DNA of 64,000 nucleotides from JAHRVQ01 sp047616645 (GTDB taxonomy: Bacteria; Pseudomonadota; Gammaproteobacteria; Pseudomonadales; Azotimanducaceae), in assembly GCA_047616645.1 (NCBI GenBank), contig JBLHIH010000002.1:1-64000 (forward strand), written 5' to 3'. Under the pieces are notes generated by a model. That model ran no database searches, had not been told where the DNA came from, and was given only the letters and a program-made list of their open reading frames with translations. This document shows positions 53,061 through 62,546 of the stretch, one piece after another (within the stretch, counting starts at the first letter, position 1; the number at the start of each line of letters is the position of its first letter). The position numbers and the translations under genes were made by a program.

Positions 53061-53498
53061 ATGACAATTGAACAAAACGTCGCGAAATGGCATCAACATA
53101 TCAGAAAAGAGCTACCAGGTGGCTTAGATGAGCTGCTGGCGGACGATGTGGAGTTTATTTCTCCCATCGTATTCACGCCACAAAAAGGGAAAGAGCTGAC
53201 TAAGATGTATCTTGCTGCAGCTGGAAATACTTTCAGCGATGGAGATAAGAATAAGTCTGTTGGTGAATCGAATAGCCCCTTTAAGTATATTAAAGAGGTA
53301 ATGAGTGGCCATCAGGCTGTGTTGGAGTTTGAGACAGAACTTGCAGGTAAATATGTCAACGGTGTCGATATTATTACTTGGAATGATGCAGGGAAAATCA
53401 CCGAGTTCAAAGTGATGATTCGCCCTCTACAGGCGGTTAATCTCATGCACGAAAAAATGAAAGAGATGCTCGAAGCGCTGAGTAAAAAAACTGACTAG
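53061..53498 (+). CDS. SnoaL/NTF2-like protein
   Basis: This is a single cone-shaped SnoaL-like domain of 145 residues (LPGGLDELLADDVEFISPIVFTP, GVDIITWNDAGKITEFKVMIRPLQ). Such proteins are small-molecule-binding enzymes or orphan domains of unknown role. It starts at ATG 53061, 56 bp after the GST gene. It overlaps the end of the convergent next gene by four bases. Confidence 0.85.
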   Translation: MTIEQNVAKWHQHIRKELPGGLDELLADDVEFISPIVFTPQKGKELTKMYLAAAGNTFSDGDKNKSVGESNSPFKYIKEVMSGHQAVLEFETELAGKYVNGVDIITWNDAGKITEFKVMIRPLQAVNLMHEKMKEMLEALSKKTD

Positions 53499-53839
53499 TG
53501 TACATCACCCAAGAGTGCTTCAGCGGCAGTAGCGTCAATATAAATCACATCGTCACTGCCTGCTGCAGTGACAGGTAGAGAATTGATCTGGTCTATAAAG
53601 GTAGTTTCGACCATCTCGTCTCCGAGAAGAGTAGCAGCGACTTCGTGAGAAACGAACATGACTTCTTCTGAGAGAGGCTCGTCTGCAAGTAGCATAGCGG
53701 CACTATTAGCGTTTATTGTGAGAATAGGTTCCATTTCTCGACTGCTGTCTGCAAACACAGAGCTTAGAATCGCAATGTTTGCAGTGGCAATGACAAATCC
53801 TTTTAGAAAAACATTTTTTGATTTCGTATGAATGGTCAT
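53495..53839 (-). CDS. Small exported protein of unknown function
   Basis: The 114-residue protein has a signal peptide (GFVIATANIAILSSVFA) and a mature part with an internal near-repeat: NSAAMLLADEPLS, HEVAATLLGDEM and ATAAEALLGDVH, each an AAxLLxDE-like unit preceded by an acidic strand. The family is unknown. It lies just downstream of the chemoreceptor on the same strand. Confidence 0.6.
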   Translation of the reverse strand: MTIHTKSKNVFLKGFVIATANIAILSSVFADSSREMEPILTINANSAAMLLADEPLSEEVMFVSHEVAATLLGDEMVETTFIDQINSLPVTAAGSDDVIYIDATAAEALLGDVH

Positions 53840-53862
53840 ATTACTGTTCTCTATATTCTAGA

Positions 53863-55440
53863 TTATATTCTGAACTGTCCCACCAAATTTAACATATCAT
53901 CAGAGAGCTTAGCGAGCTCTTCTGCCTTAGAGGTCATTTCTCTGGAGCCATCGGAAGTCTTTCGTACGGCGCCCGAGATATTGATAATGTTTCCGTTAAT
54001 ATCGTTGGTCATGACACGCTGTTCTGAGGATGCCTTTGCAATTTGTTGAGAAGCGTCTTTTATCGTTCCTACAGCGGTGGTGATCGTAGCAAGACTCTCA
54101 TGAGCGTTTCCAGCAGTTTCTACACTTTCATGGGCTTGTAGGCGACCCTTGTCCATCACGGTGACAGCTTCACGAGATCCAGATTGCAAGCGTTCAATCA
54201 TGTCGTGAATTTCCTGAGTGGATTCTTGGGTTCTAGAGGCCAGCGTTCGTACTTCATCTGCTACAACAGCAAAACCGCGGCCTTGTTCGCCTGCCCTGGC
54301 TGCTTCAATAGCTGCGTTTAGTGCGAGTAAATTGGTTTGCTCTGCAATTCCTCGAATGACATCTAATACCGTACCAATACTATCGCTATCTTGTTGAAGT
54401 TTTGAAATTACTTCTGATGCTGCTTCAATATCGCTCGCCAAAGCCTCAATTGAAATCATCGTTTCGCCAACAATTTGGCGGCCAATATTGGATTCCTTGT
54501 CAGCTTTTTCTGCATCGGCAGCCGATTCTTCAACGCTATCGGCAACATCCTGAACGACGGTCGACATTTACGCCATTGCTTTAAGAACAGTCTCAATTTC
54601 ACTTTGTTGGCCAATAATAAGTCGATTGGTTTCACTTGATTGTGTGTTGAGTTCTGTGGCGGCGGTAGACAACTCATTAGCCGTTTCTCTAAATTGAATG
54701 ATGATTTGTTGTACTTTTCCAACAAAGGTATTAAACCAAGTTACTAGCTCGCCAATTTCATCATTTGTATTTGCGTTCAGTCGTACGGTGAGGTCGCCCT
54801 CTCCTTTGGCGATATCTTTAAGTGCATAAACAACTTCGTTGATCGGAGCGACAATGTTTCTTTGGATAAGCATGGCCAAAAAAAACGAGAATAGCGCGAC
54901 ACCGGTCGCGATAAACATGGCCACCATAATGTAAGTGGTCGTTGAATCCTTTAGGATTTTCAGGTCGGTAAGTATGTAGATGGTGCCAATTAAAGACCCT
55001 TCCGACAAGATCTTTTGCACGACGCTGAATTTACCCTCCAAAGCGGTGATCTTCTCGATGGGTGCACTTTTTGAAAAATGAGAAGGTAGATCGTCGATGG
55101 TCCCTGATCTTACTTGCTCATTTTTCTTTCCAGACCATTGATACCAAACAAAGGGTTCTCCTGCTTCATCGAATATGATGACTTCATGAAGATGGGGGAC
55201 AGCTTTTAAGGTTTGGAGAATTTCTAATCCGGACTCTGTATCACTAAAAGATAATGCGCCTGCGGAATTACCACCAATAATTGCGGCTATCGTCGAAGAT
55301 TCCTTTATGACAGTTGCCTCTAACCTTTGTAACTCGATAGAGGCAAAGGTTCCAATGGCAAGTAAAACAGAGAGTACACTTGTTAAAGTGACGCCAAATA
55401 CGACTTTCCATTTTAGGTCGATGCTATTTGTATTGAACAT
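53863..55440 (-). pseudogene. CHASE8-type methyl-accepting chemotaxis receptor, split by an in-frame TAA
   Basis: The upstream frame (54568-55440) has a membrane helix, a CHASE8-like periplasmic domain (AAIIGGNSAGALSFSD, LHEVIIFDEAGEPF), a second helix, a HAMP domain (IVAPINEVVYALKDIAKGEGDLTVRL) and the start of the coiled coil. After TAA (54568-54570) the same frame goes straight on with ATG and the chemoreceptor signalling domain (53863-54567), including the hairpin tip IAEQTNLLALNAAIEAARAGEQGRGFAVVADEVRTLA. A CAA to TAA change would explain it. TAAATG could allow reinitiation, giving a soluble signalling half. Confidence 0.85.
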
Positions 55441-55593
55441 TGTATAAGCCCTTCAGAATGCTATTTTGTAATATTGTGATTGTGCCGCCGTTCTCTTACA
55501 TACGGTTTTTTCTATGGCGTAATGAGATATACCTAGGCAGCTTTGGTACATCAAACGCAGATAAGCAGATAAGCAGATAAATAGTTTCAACAG

Positions 55594-56151
55594 CTACATT
55601 GTGCTAGCTTTAAAAAGTTTTGAAGATCCTTTTAATCTACCGGATTCAAGTCTCTTTTTGTTAATCGCCAGTGCAATTTTTCTTCCTTTACCATAAAAGC
55701 CGATCATGCCACCATATCCGGCAAAATTATCGATTTCCCCTACGGTCAGTATTGGCAGTCCTGTAAGGGTATTGACGATATCAGGTATTTCATCGCCGTT
55801 GGTCACGGAAAGAAACGCGACATTACACGACTTAAGCGAGTCCGGGTTAGAGGCGTCAATTCTTGAGATTTCAAATGATCTTTTTCTGGCTAATTTACCT
55901 TCCATTGCTGAGTCAAGAAAGTCTCAGATCACGGCTTTTCCATAGATGCAATATTTGTATGGGGTATCAGGGCTTGCGAAGGTTCCGTCTGGCCATGTGA
56001 CAAACTTGGCAAGATTGACCATAAATTTTGACATTGTTTGTTTACCCGATTCCGTGTCCGAGACAAGATCTGCACGAATTGTCAGAGAGGTAAACAACAG
56101 TGTGAAAATCAATAGTTTCCCTGTTGATCGAGGTAGAGAATAACAATCCAT
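55594..56151 (-). pseudogene. YfiR-family periplasmic protein, interrupted by an in-frame TGA
   Basis: From ATG 56151 the protein starts MDCYSLPRSTGKLLIFTLLFTSLTIRA, a signal peptide, then FMVNLAKFVTWPDGTF and YKYCIYGKAVI, where TGA (55924-55926) interrupts. In the same frame it resumes DFLDSAMEGKLARKRSFEI, KSCNVAFLS, LTVGEIDNFAGYGGMIGFY and ALAINKKRLESGRLKGSSKLF. This is a complete YfiR (DUF4154) protein. YfiR proteins bind and restrain CHASE8-containing membrane partners; here the CHASE8 receptor lies directly downstream. A CGA to TGA change would explain the stop. Confidence 0.85.
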
Positions 56152-56294
56152 ATTAGTGATACTCTGTCTAATTAACGGTGTAATAATAATAAGACTAGAC
56201 GGTTTTCTCATAAGCGCGATTATTGTTCGCATTGAAAACATAAAAGTTTATATAATTTGCTGTCAGTGCACAAAATTTGAGCAGGAATTAAGAT

Positions 56295-57500
56295 TTGCAT
56301 AAACCAATTGCTGTAGTAATCGATTCGTGGGATTACCCCTACAATGGAACGGTTGTTTCAACGCGTCGTTTTGTCAGAGCGCTACGAAGGGAATGTAGTT
56401 TCCGGGTGTTTTGCACACCTGATACAGATGCGGATTCAGGTTCAGAAGGCGATGATGAACGCAAAGTCGAGTTCCCTCGCCTTTCTTTACCTGGATTTAA
56501 TCAAATTATTGAGTCAATGAAGGCCCCTCTCGCCAAACCAGACAAATCTTTAATTAAAATGGCGCTAAAGGAATGCGGCTTATTGCATGTTCAATACCCA
56601 TTTTTTTTAGGATATAGCGCGATTCATGAAGCAAAACGCATAAACATGCCCATCATTTGTTCTTTCCATATCCAACCAGAAAATCTGCTCATGAATTTGG
56701 GGATAAAATCCTCTTACTTAGCGAAGCTTTTATATCGACTTTTCATTCATTTTTTTTACCGTCATGCAGATCTCGTGTTAGCACCCTCTATGTTTGCAGC
56801 AAATTTATTGAAACAGCATGGATTAATCATTCCCGTCGAGGTTCTTTCAAATGGTGTGCCAATGCATTTTTTACACCTGCCGAGAAACTCGCCTATTCGA
56901 GCGGGCCAAAGTGATAAATATCAAATATTATCTGTTGGCCGGTTTGCGGGGGAGAAAAGACAGGATCTCATTTTGAGAGCAATCTCAACATCAGTCTATA
57001 AAGAGGAGATCGAGTTGTATCTAGTCGGTACAGGTCCAAAAGAGCGGGAGCTTAAAAATCTAGCCGTCGAATTAAGTGTAAATGTCGAGATTGGTAGCGT
57101 CGACGATGAGAAGCTACTAGCGCTTTATTCACGTGCTGATCTATTTATTCATGCCGGAGAGATTGAGTTAGAAGGTATGTCTGTAGTGGAAGCAATGGCG
57201 TCGGGAAATACAGTGCTTGTTTCTGATTCTCCAGATAGTGCGACGCCATCCCTGATGAGAGATAAAACCGCGCTGTTTAAAAATGGTTGTGCGGATGACC
57301 TCAGTGTAAAACTAGATGCCTTTTTGGCCGATCCCGATCGTCGGGCGAAACAGGGTATTGAGAATAGAGAGTGGGCAGGAAAATTTTCCCATGATGAGTC
57401 GGTCTTGCAGCTGTCAAATATCTATCAGCGCTTCATCTCCAAAACAGATTTTGGCAGTGAATCAAATGCCAAATTAGAAGATCAGAGCGCAGGTAAATGA
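56295..57500 (+). CDS. Glycosyltransferase (GT4 family)
   Basis: The GT-B fold protein of 401 residues has the N-terminal acceptor half (WDYPYNGTVVSTRRFVRAL, LLHVQYPFFLG) and the C-terminal nucleotide-sugar half (ILSVGRFAGEKRQDLILRA, LYLVGTGPKERELK, the EGMSVVEAMASGNTVLV motif). It starts at TTG 56295 with AGGA upstream. It overlaps the MMPL gene as ATGA. Acceptor and sugar are unknown; a lipid acceptor is plausible from the neighbour. Confidence 0.88.
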   Translation: MHKPIAVVIDSWDYPYNGTVVSTRRFVRALRRECSFRVFCTPDTDADSGSEGDDERKVEFPRLSLPGFNQIIESMKAPLAKPDKSLIKMALKECGLLHVQYPFFLGYSAIHEAKRINMPIICSFHIQPENLLMNLGIKSSYLAKLLYRLFIHFFYRHADLVLAPSMFAANLLKQHGLIIPVEVLSNGVPMHFLHLPRNSPIRAGQSDKYQILSVGRFAGEKRQDLILRAISTSVYKEEIELYLVGTGPKERELKNLAVELSVNVEIGSVDDEKLLALYSRADLFIHAGEIELEGMSVVEAMASGNTVLVSDSPDSATPSLMRDKTALFKNGCADDLSVKLDAFLADPDRRAKQGIENREWAGKFSHDESVLQLSNIYQRFISKTDFGSESNAKLEDQSAGK

Positions 57501-60082
57501 GTCAATTTATACGGGGCGGTTTGGTGACGTGGGTCACGTGGGTTGATAAGCATGCCCGAGCTACTTTGATATTGCTCCTCCTACTTTGCCTTGGCTCCGC
57601 TGGACTTGTTGTCGAATATACGCGGATTAATTCTGATCTTAGTGCTTTGATTAAACCTTCGAATAAATTGGCTTGGTATCAAGATAACGAAATTTACAAA
57701 AAGGCATTTCCGATGTCGCTGCAAACCGCACTGTTGGTGGTGAGTGGTCCTAACTATGACGAGGTAGAAAGGACAAGCAAAGCCTTGTATAAGCATCTTA
57801 TAAAAGGCGAATACTTTATATTTGCTCCGGGGATTTCCCCTTTTTTGGATGAGAAAAAGCTGTATTTTTTGAGCTTAGAAAATCTTAAAAAATGGGTGTT
57901 CGGTGTCGAGTATAATTATGGTTCATTATTAAGGTTGGCTGATGATGCGAGCGTAGCCAATGCCCTCAATATATATTCTGATCTTGTCTCATCTAATCAG
58001 CAGTTACCGCTTCCTGATCCCATCAGTTCTCTCTCTGAATATCTTGTAGGTGGGGAACAACTGAAATTGGAAGCGCATCCTGCTTTGTATGACGAGAGTC
58101 AAAAAGTGCACTTTCAAATACTCATTGTTAAGGGATCACAAAACCTAGATGAACAATTGCCTAATAAAAAGATTGTTCAGTATTTAAAAAAGGCGATAGC
58201 CGACACTGCTCAAGAAGAAACTCGGCTTGAAGGAACCACTAGAATAAGAATTAGTGGCGAGGTGGCACTAGCGAATGATGAAGTTTCAGCTGGACTTACG
58301 GGAGTGGGTATTGCTGGCTTGGTTTCGATTGTCTTGCTTGCCATTATCTTAGGTTTCGGATTACGTTCTATCCGCCAAATACTGATGATTTTTATCTTAT
58401 TAGCGATGGGCATCATTCTAACGATGGCCTTGTCTATTTTAACCGTTGGAAGCTTTAATACCCTGTCTCTCATCTTTGTTGTTATGTTTTTTGGTTTGGG
58501 TGTCGACTTCGCCGTTCATTATTGCCTCAGAGTCAGAGAAGCAATAAGTGAACAAAAAGACGAAACTGCCTCCGTCATTGCAATAAATGATATTGGCCCA
58601 GCCTTAGTCTTGTGTGCATTAACTTCGATGGTTGCATTTATGTCTTTTGTACCGACAGCTTACACGGGTTTGGGAGAATTGGGCATTATCTCCGCAGGCG
58701 GTATGGCGATTGCCTTCCTATTAACTATCACCCTTATACCTGCATATACTGCCTATTTTCCGGAAGGTTTCTCTGGCACAATATCGTCACCTATTCCGGC
58801 TTTTTTTGATCCTCAGGTATATGCGTATCGGGTCTTTATAGGGACGTTATTGCTTTCTATTATTGCTTTCTACTTTGCTAAAAATATCCAATTTGATTAC
58901 AGCGTACTTGCAATGCGAGATGGAAATACCGAGGCGATGCAAACGCTGATGGACCTGCAGAGAGAGAAGCTCGTTACAGACTATAGTGTCGCTGTGCTAG
59001 CTGAAGATGGCGAAGAAGCTTTAAGGTTGAAGCAGGTCTTAAGTGCCTTGGATGTGGTTGGTGAAGTCGTTATACCGGCTGACTACATTCCAGGCAAGCA
59101 AGTTGAAAAGCAACTCGCCATGCTAAGTTTATTGGCTCTTTATGCAGACATCGAAGAAGTGCTACCCGGTAGTGAATCCTTAAGTGAAGCGCTAGATTAT
59201 CTTGCATTGATCAAAAGCGAAACGCCTTTAGAATATCAATCACTGACTGAAAATATCGCCTATTCACTCGCGCCGCTAATAAAACAAGAGCTAAAGCAAG
59301 AGCAAGAGCGCGCTTTTATGAATAGTGAGATTGAGAGAGGGCTGACATCTGCACTCGCCGATCTGAGGCGGCGTCTGAGAGCTGAGCCATTTACATTGAA
59401 TGATTTGCCCGTGGAGCTTAGGCAAAGACTCATAACAGATGATGGAAGGCATCTAATTTTAGTCCAGCCCTCAACCCCTTTGTTAAGCCGTGAGGATACA
59501 GAAAGATTTATTAATGAAGTAAACAATCTGGCGCCAAATATTGCGGGCCGATCAGTCGTAGAGTGGGGAATAGGAGATGTCGTCGTGGAATCGTTTTTGA
59601 CAGCAGGCCTTCTGTCATTGACCATAATTTTCTTCCTGCTTCTTTCTTACTTCAGGAAGTTTACCTTAGCGATATTGGTACTTGTGCCCATATTCTTATC
59701 CTTGCTGTTTACCTTTGCGATTTGTGATTTGATAGGCATTAGTTTAAACATGGCGAATGTATTAGTGATACCTTTAATAATTGGCTTGGGAGTTGACACT
59801 GGGGTGCATGTTGTCCATCGATTCCACAATTTTGCAGATAAGGGTATGTCAGTTGAGAAGGTTTATCGTTCAAGCACAGCCCTCGCGGTATTGATCAGTG
59901 GCTTGACGACAATGGGTACTTTTTTCTCGCTGTCATTTAGTCCTCATAAAGGAGCTGCATCGATAGGCATGTTGTTAACAATAGCCATTTCTTTATTATT
60001 ATTGTCGACCTTTATTGTCCTGCCTGCTTTACTGAGCATCGTCAATACAAGGTTAGCGAACACCTATCCGCATTCTTACTAG
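57497..60082 (+). CDS. MMPL/HpnN-like RND-family exporter
   Basis: The 861-residue protein has two copies of an RND half: one helix, a large periplasmic loop, then about five helices. Visible motifs are VMFFGLGVDFAVHYCLRVREA in the first half and PLIIGLGVDTGVHVVHRFHNFA in the second, both with the buried Asp and His of MMPL proteins. Hopanoid transporter HpnN and mycobacterial MmpL3 are relatives, and lipid transport is likely. It is translationally coupled to the glycosyltransferase. Confidence 0.88.
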   Translation: MSQFIRGGLVTWVTWVDKHARATLILLLLLCLGSAGLVVEYTRINSDLSALIKPSNKLAWYQDNEIYKKAFPMSLQTALLVVSGPNYDEVERTSKALYKHLIKGEYFIFAPGISPFLDEKKLYFLSLENLKKWVFGVEYNYGSLLRLADDASVANALNIYSDLVSSNQQLPLPDPISSLSEYLVGGEQLKLEAHPALYDESQKVHFQILIVKGSQNLDEQLPNKKIVQYLKKAIADTAQEETRLEGTTRIRISGEVALANDEVSAGLTGVGIAGLVSIVLLAIILGFGLRSIRQILMIFILLAMGIILTMALSILTVGSFNTLSLIFVVMFFGLGVDFAVHYCLRVREAISEQKDETASVIAINDIGPALVLCALTSMVAFMSFVPTAYTGLGELGIISAGGMAIAFLLTITLIPAYTAYFPEGFSGTISSPIPAFFDPQVYAYRVFIGTLLLSIIAFYFAKNIQFDYSVLAMRDGNTEAMQTLMDLQREKLVTDYSVAVLAEDGEEALRLKQVLSALDVVGEVVIPADYIPGKQVEKQLAMLSLLALYADIEEVLPGSESLSEALDYLALIKSETPLEYQSLTENIAYSLAPLIKQELKQEQERAFMNSEIERGLTSALADLRRRLRAEPFTLNDLPVELRQRLITDDGRHLILVQPSTPLLSREDTERFINEVNNLAPNIAGRSVVEWGIGDVVVESFLTAGLLSLTIIFFLLLSYFRKFTLAILVLVPIFLSLLFTFAICDLIGISLNMANVLVIPLIIGLGVDTGVHVVHRFHNFADKGMSVEKVYRSSTALAVLISGLTTMGTFFSLSFSPHKGAASIGMLLTIAISLLLLSTFIVLPALLSIVNTRLANTYPHSY

Positions 60083-60144
60083 AGGAATGTAAAAAAAAGC
60101 TGTCTACTTAATGAGATGGGAAATAGTCTTTTACGGAGCAAAGA

Positions 60145-61188
60145 ATGAAAACAGCAATTTCGATCGGTAGTGCTTATTACAATGGTGAAGACTGGCTTGA
60201 TTTGGTCGAATACACCTGCGCGGCTGAAAAACTCGGTGTTAATCAAGCTTGGTCTGCTGAGGCTTGGGGTATGGATGCCATTGTTCCGCTTGCCTATCTG
60301 GCTGCTAAAACAGATAAGATTCAACTCGGTACGGGTATTTTACAAATATCCTCTAGAGTCCCCTCGATGATCGCCATGACTTCCCAGAGCCTTGCTACTG
60401 TTTCAAACGATCGATTTATTCTCGGTCTTGGTGTTAGTGGCCCGCAAGTTGTAGAAGGGCTACACGGTGTAAACTTTGGAAGTCCCTTGGGTCGTCTCCG
60501 TGAGTGTCTTGAAATAGTTAAGCTTGGTTTGAAAGGGGAGAGGATAGAATATGATGGACGATTTTATAAATTGCCAAGGGAAGGGGGCGAAGGTAAGGCT
60601 ATTCGCTTATCCCAACCGCCGAGACCAGAGCTGCCGATATATCTCGCAACCCTCGGTCCAAAGTCACTGGAATTGACCGGTGAATTAGCTGATGGTTGGC
60701 TCGGAACATCGTTTATGCCAGAACATGCCAATATTTTTCTTGACCCTATGAGAGTGGGTGCAGAAAAGGCGGGCCGCAGTCTGCAAGACATAGATATTCA
60801 GGTTGGCGTTTCCCTTGAAATTGGAGACGACATCGAATCTCTTATTGAGGCTAGGCGCCCCGCTATGGCCTTCACCTTGGGTGGTATGGGGTCAGCAAAA
60901 ACAAATTTTTATAACGATGCTTTTCGTCGCTCGGGTTATGAGGACGCGGCCATTAAAGTTCAGGCGCTCTGGGTTCAAGGAAATAAAACAGAGGCCATTC
61001 AAAGCGTGCCAGATGAGATGATATTGAATACATCTCTTATCGGTAGTGAAGACATGATTAGTGCGCGACTCAAAGCCTACAGAGACGCAGGTGTAAATAC
61101 ATTGAGGTTGTCAACCAGCGGCAAGACTTGGCGTGAAAGGAGAGAGAGTCTTGAGCAAAACCTTGACCTGGTAAAGGGATTTGAATAG
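60145..61188 (+). CDS. LLM-class flavin-dependent oxidoreductase
   Basis: This luciferase-like TIM barrel of 347 residues shows GVNQAWSAEAWGMDAI, QLGTGILQISSR, RFILGLGVSGPQVVEGLHG and LADGWLGTSFMP. It belongs to the F420-dependent annotation group, but cofactor use (F420 or FMN) cannot be read from sequence. It starts at ATG 60145 with GGAG upstream, 62 bp after the exporter. The substrate is unknown. Confidence 0.88.
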   Translation: MKTAISIGSAYYNGEDWLDLVEYTCAAEKLGVNQAWSAEAWGMDAIVPLAYLAAKTDKIQLGTGILQISSRVPSMIAMTSQSLATVSNDRFILGLGVSGPQVVEGLHGVNFGSPLGRLRECLEIVKLGLKGERIEYDGRFYKLPREGGEGKAIRLSQPPRPELPIYLATLGPKSLELTGELADGWLGTSFMPEHANIFLDPMRVGAEKAGRSLQDIDIQVGVSLEIGDDIESLIEARRPAMAFTLGGMGSAKTNFYNDAFRRSGYEDAAIKVQALWVQGNKTEAIQSVPDEMILNTSLIGSEDMISARLKAYRDAGVNTLRLSTSGKTWRERRESLEQNLDLVKGFE

Positions 61189-61218
61189 CGGGTTCAATAG
61201 CCAAGAGTCGAGATTAAT

Positions 61219-62544
61219 ATGTTATTTCTAAGAGAGCGACTAAAAGATTTCAAGATCTTCAAATACCTTTGGTTAGTGATTTTTTCGACTTCAGTGCCGC
61301 TACTGGCTTATTCAAACGAAAATTATGACCAAGCAGTTCAGCAGTTAAAAGCCGATATTGTTGTTTCCAAAGCCCTATCGTTTCTTCACGATCATCAAGC
61401 ATTATCTCTTAAAGATCTTGTAACCTTAACTGAAATTCCTGCTCCTCCTTTTGAGGAGTCTTTGAGGGCAGCGAAATTTGCTGAGCTGCTTCGAGAGACT
61501 GGATTGAAGAATGTTTACATTGATGAGATTGGTAATGTGCTTGCCAGGCGGAAAGGAAAAGGAATAGATAGTGGTGAAGGAAGAAGGACCATTGCTTATA
61601 GTGCCCACCTTGATACGGTTTTTCCGGCGGGTACAGATGTCACCGTAAAGTACAAAGGTGGAAAGTTGTATGCACCTGGAATTGGTGACAATTCTCAGGG
61701 TTTGGTTCACTTATTAGAAATCGTACGCTCGATGGAAATTGCAAAAATAGAGACTGAAGCAGATATTTTATTTGTTGGCAATGTAGGTGAAGAAGGCTTG
61801 GGCGATCTGCGCGGCATCAAACATTTGTTTGCGAAAAACAAAATTGATTCATTGATTGCTATCGATGGTGGTGACGCGAGTAGAATTGTTTATGGCGGCG
61901 TTGGATCTCATCGATATCGCGTCACATTCAAGGGTCCCGGTGGTCATTCTTGGGGCGCATTTGGCAGTGTCAATCCTCATCATGCTCTTGGTAGAGCGAT
62001 AAAGCACTTTGTTGATAAAGCGGCTCCCCTCAGTGAGTACGGTGAAACGAGTTACAATATTGGAAGGATTGGAGGGGGTGTCTCTGTTAATACAATACCC
62101 TACGAGTCTTGGTTTGAGGTCGATCTAAGAAGTGTCGACCAAAGCCAACTTAACGATCTTGACGATGTACTACATGAAGCCATCCAACAGGCCGTTAATG
62201 AAGAAAATTCCACAAGAATTTTATCTGAGGCTAGAGGCGGGACCCTAACTGTTGATGTCAAGCGGGTCGGCACAAGACCTGCTGCAGTCGCCAAGATAAC
62301 GGATGTGTTAGTACAACAATCCATTGCCTCTACCCTGGCATTTGGTATTAATCCTCAATTACGTTTGTCTTCAACAGATGCCAATTACCCCCTCTCAATT
62401 GGCGTGCCAGCTGTCACATTGAGCCGTGGAGGTTCCAGTGGAGATGCCCACTCCCTTAATGAGTGGTGGGACCCGCAAGATGCGTATCTTGCCGCACAAA
62501 TTGGTTTGTTAACACTATTGCAGTCCGCAAGACTTGCCGAATAA
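61219..62544 (+). CDS. M20-family metallopeptidase, exported
   Basis: The protein has a signal peptide (WLVIFSTSVPLLAYS) and the di-zinc M20 fold. Ligands and catalytic residues are AYSAHLDTVFPAG, GIGDNSQGLVHLLE, GNVGEEGLGDLRG, AIDGGD and the late SSGDAHSLNEWW. A dimerisation domain lies between (GGHSWGAFGSVNPHHALGRAI). It has 441 residues. Relatives include PepT and carboxypeptidase G2, which releases glutamate from folates. The next gene, a PabB-PabC fusion, begins two bases later. Confidence 0.9.
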   Translation: MLFLRERLKDFKIFKYLWLVIFSTSVPLLAYSNENYDQAVQQLKADIVVSKALSFLHDHQALSLKDLVTLTEIPAPPFEESLRAAKFAELLRETGLKNVYIDEIGNVLARRKGKGIDSGEGRRTIAYSAHLDTVFPAGTDVTVKYKGGKLYAPGIGDNSQGLVHLLEIVRSMEIAKIETEADILFVGNVGEEGLGDLRGIKHLFAKNKIDSLIAIDGGDASRIVYGGVGSHRYRVTFKGPGGHSWGAFGSVNPHHALGRAIKHFVDKAAPLSEYGETSYNIGRIGGGVSVNTIPYESWFEVDLRSVDQSQLNDLDDVLHEAIQQAVNEENSTRILSEARGGTLTVDVKRVGTRPAAVAKITDVLVQQSIASTLAFGINPQLRLSSTDANYPLSIGVPAVTLSRGGSSGDAHSLNEWWDPQDAYLAAQIGLLTLLQSARLAE

Positions 62545-62546
62545 AT

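Noticed and set aside
53863..56151. Reassigned stop codon as the cause of the interrupted frames
   Set aside because: The interruptions use TAA, TAG and TGA, and all intact genes end normally with these codons, so recoding of one codon cannot explain them.
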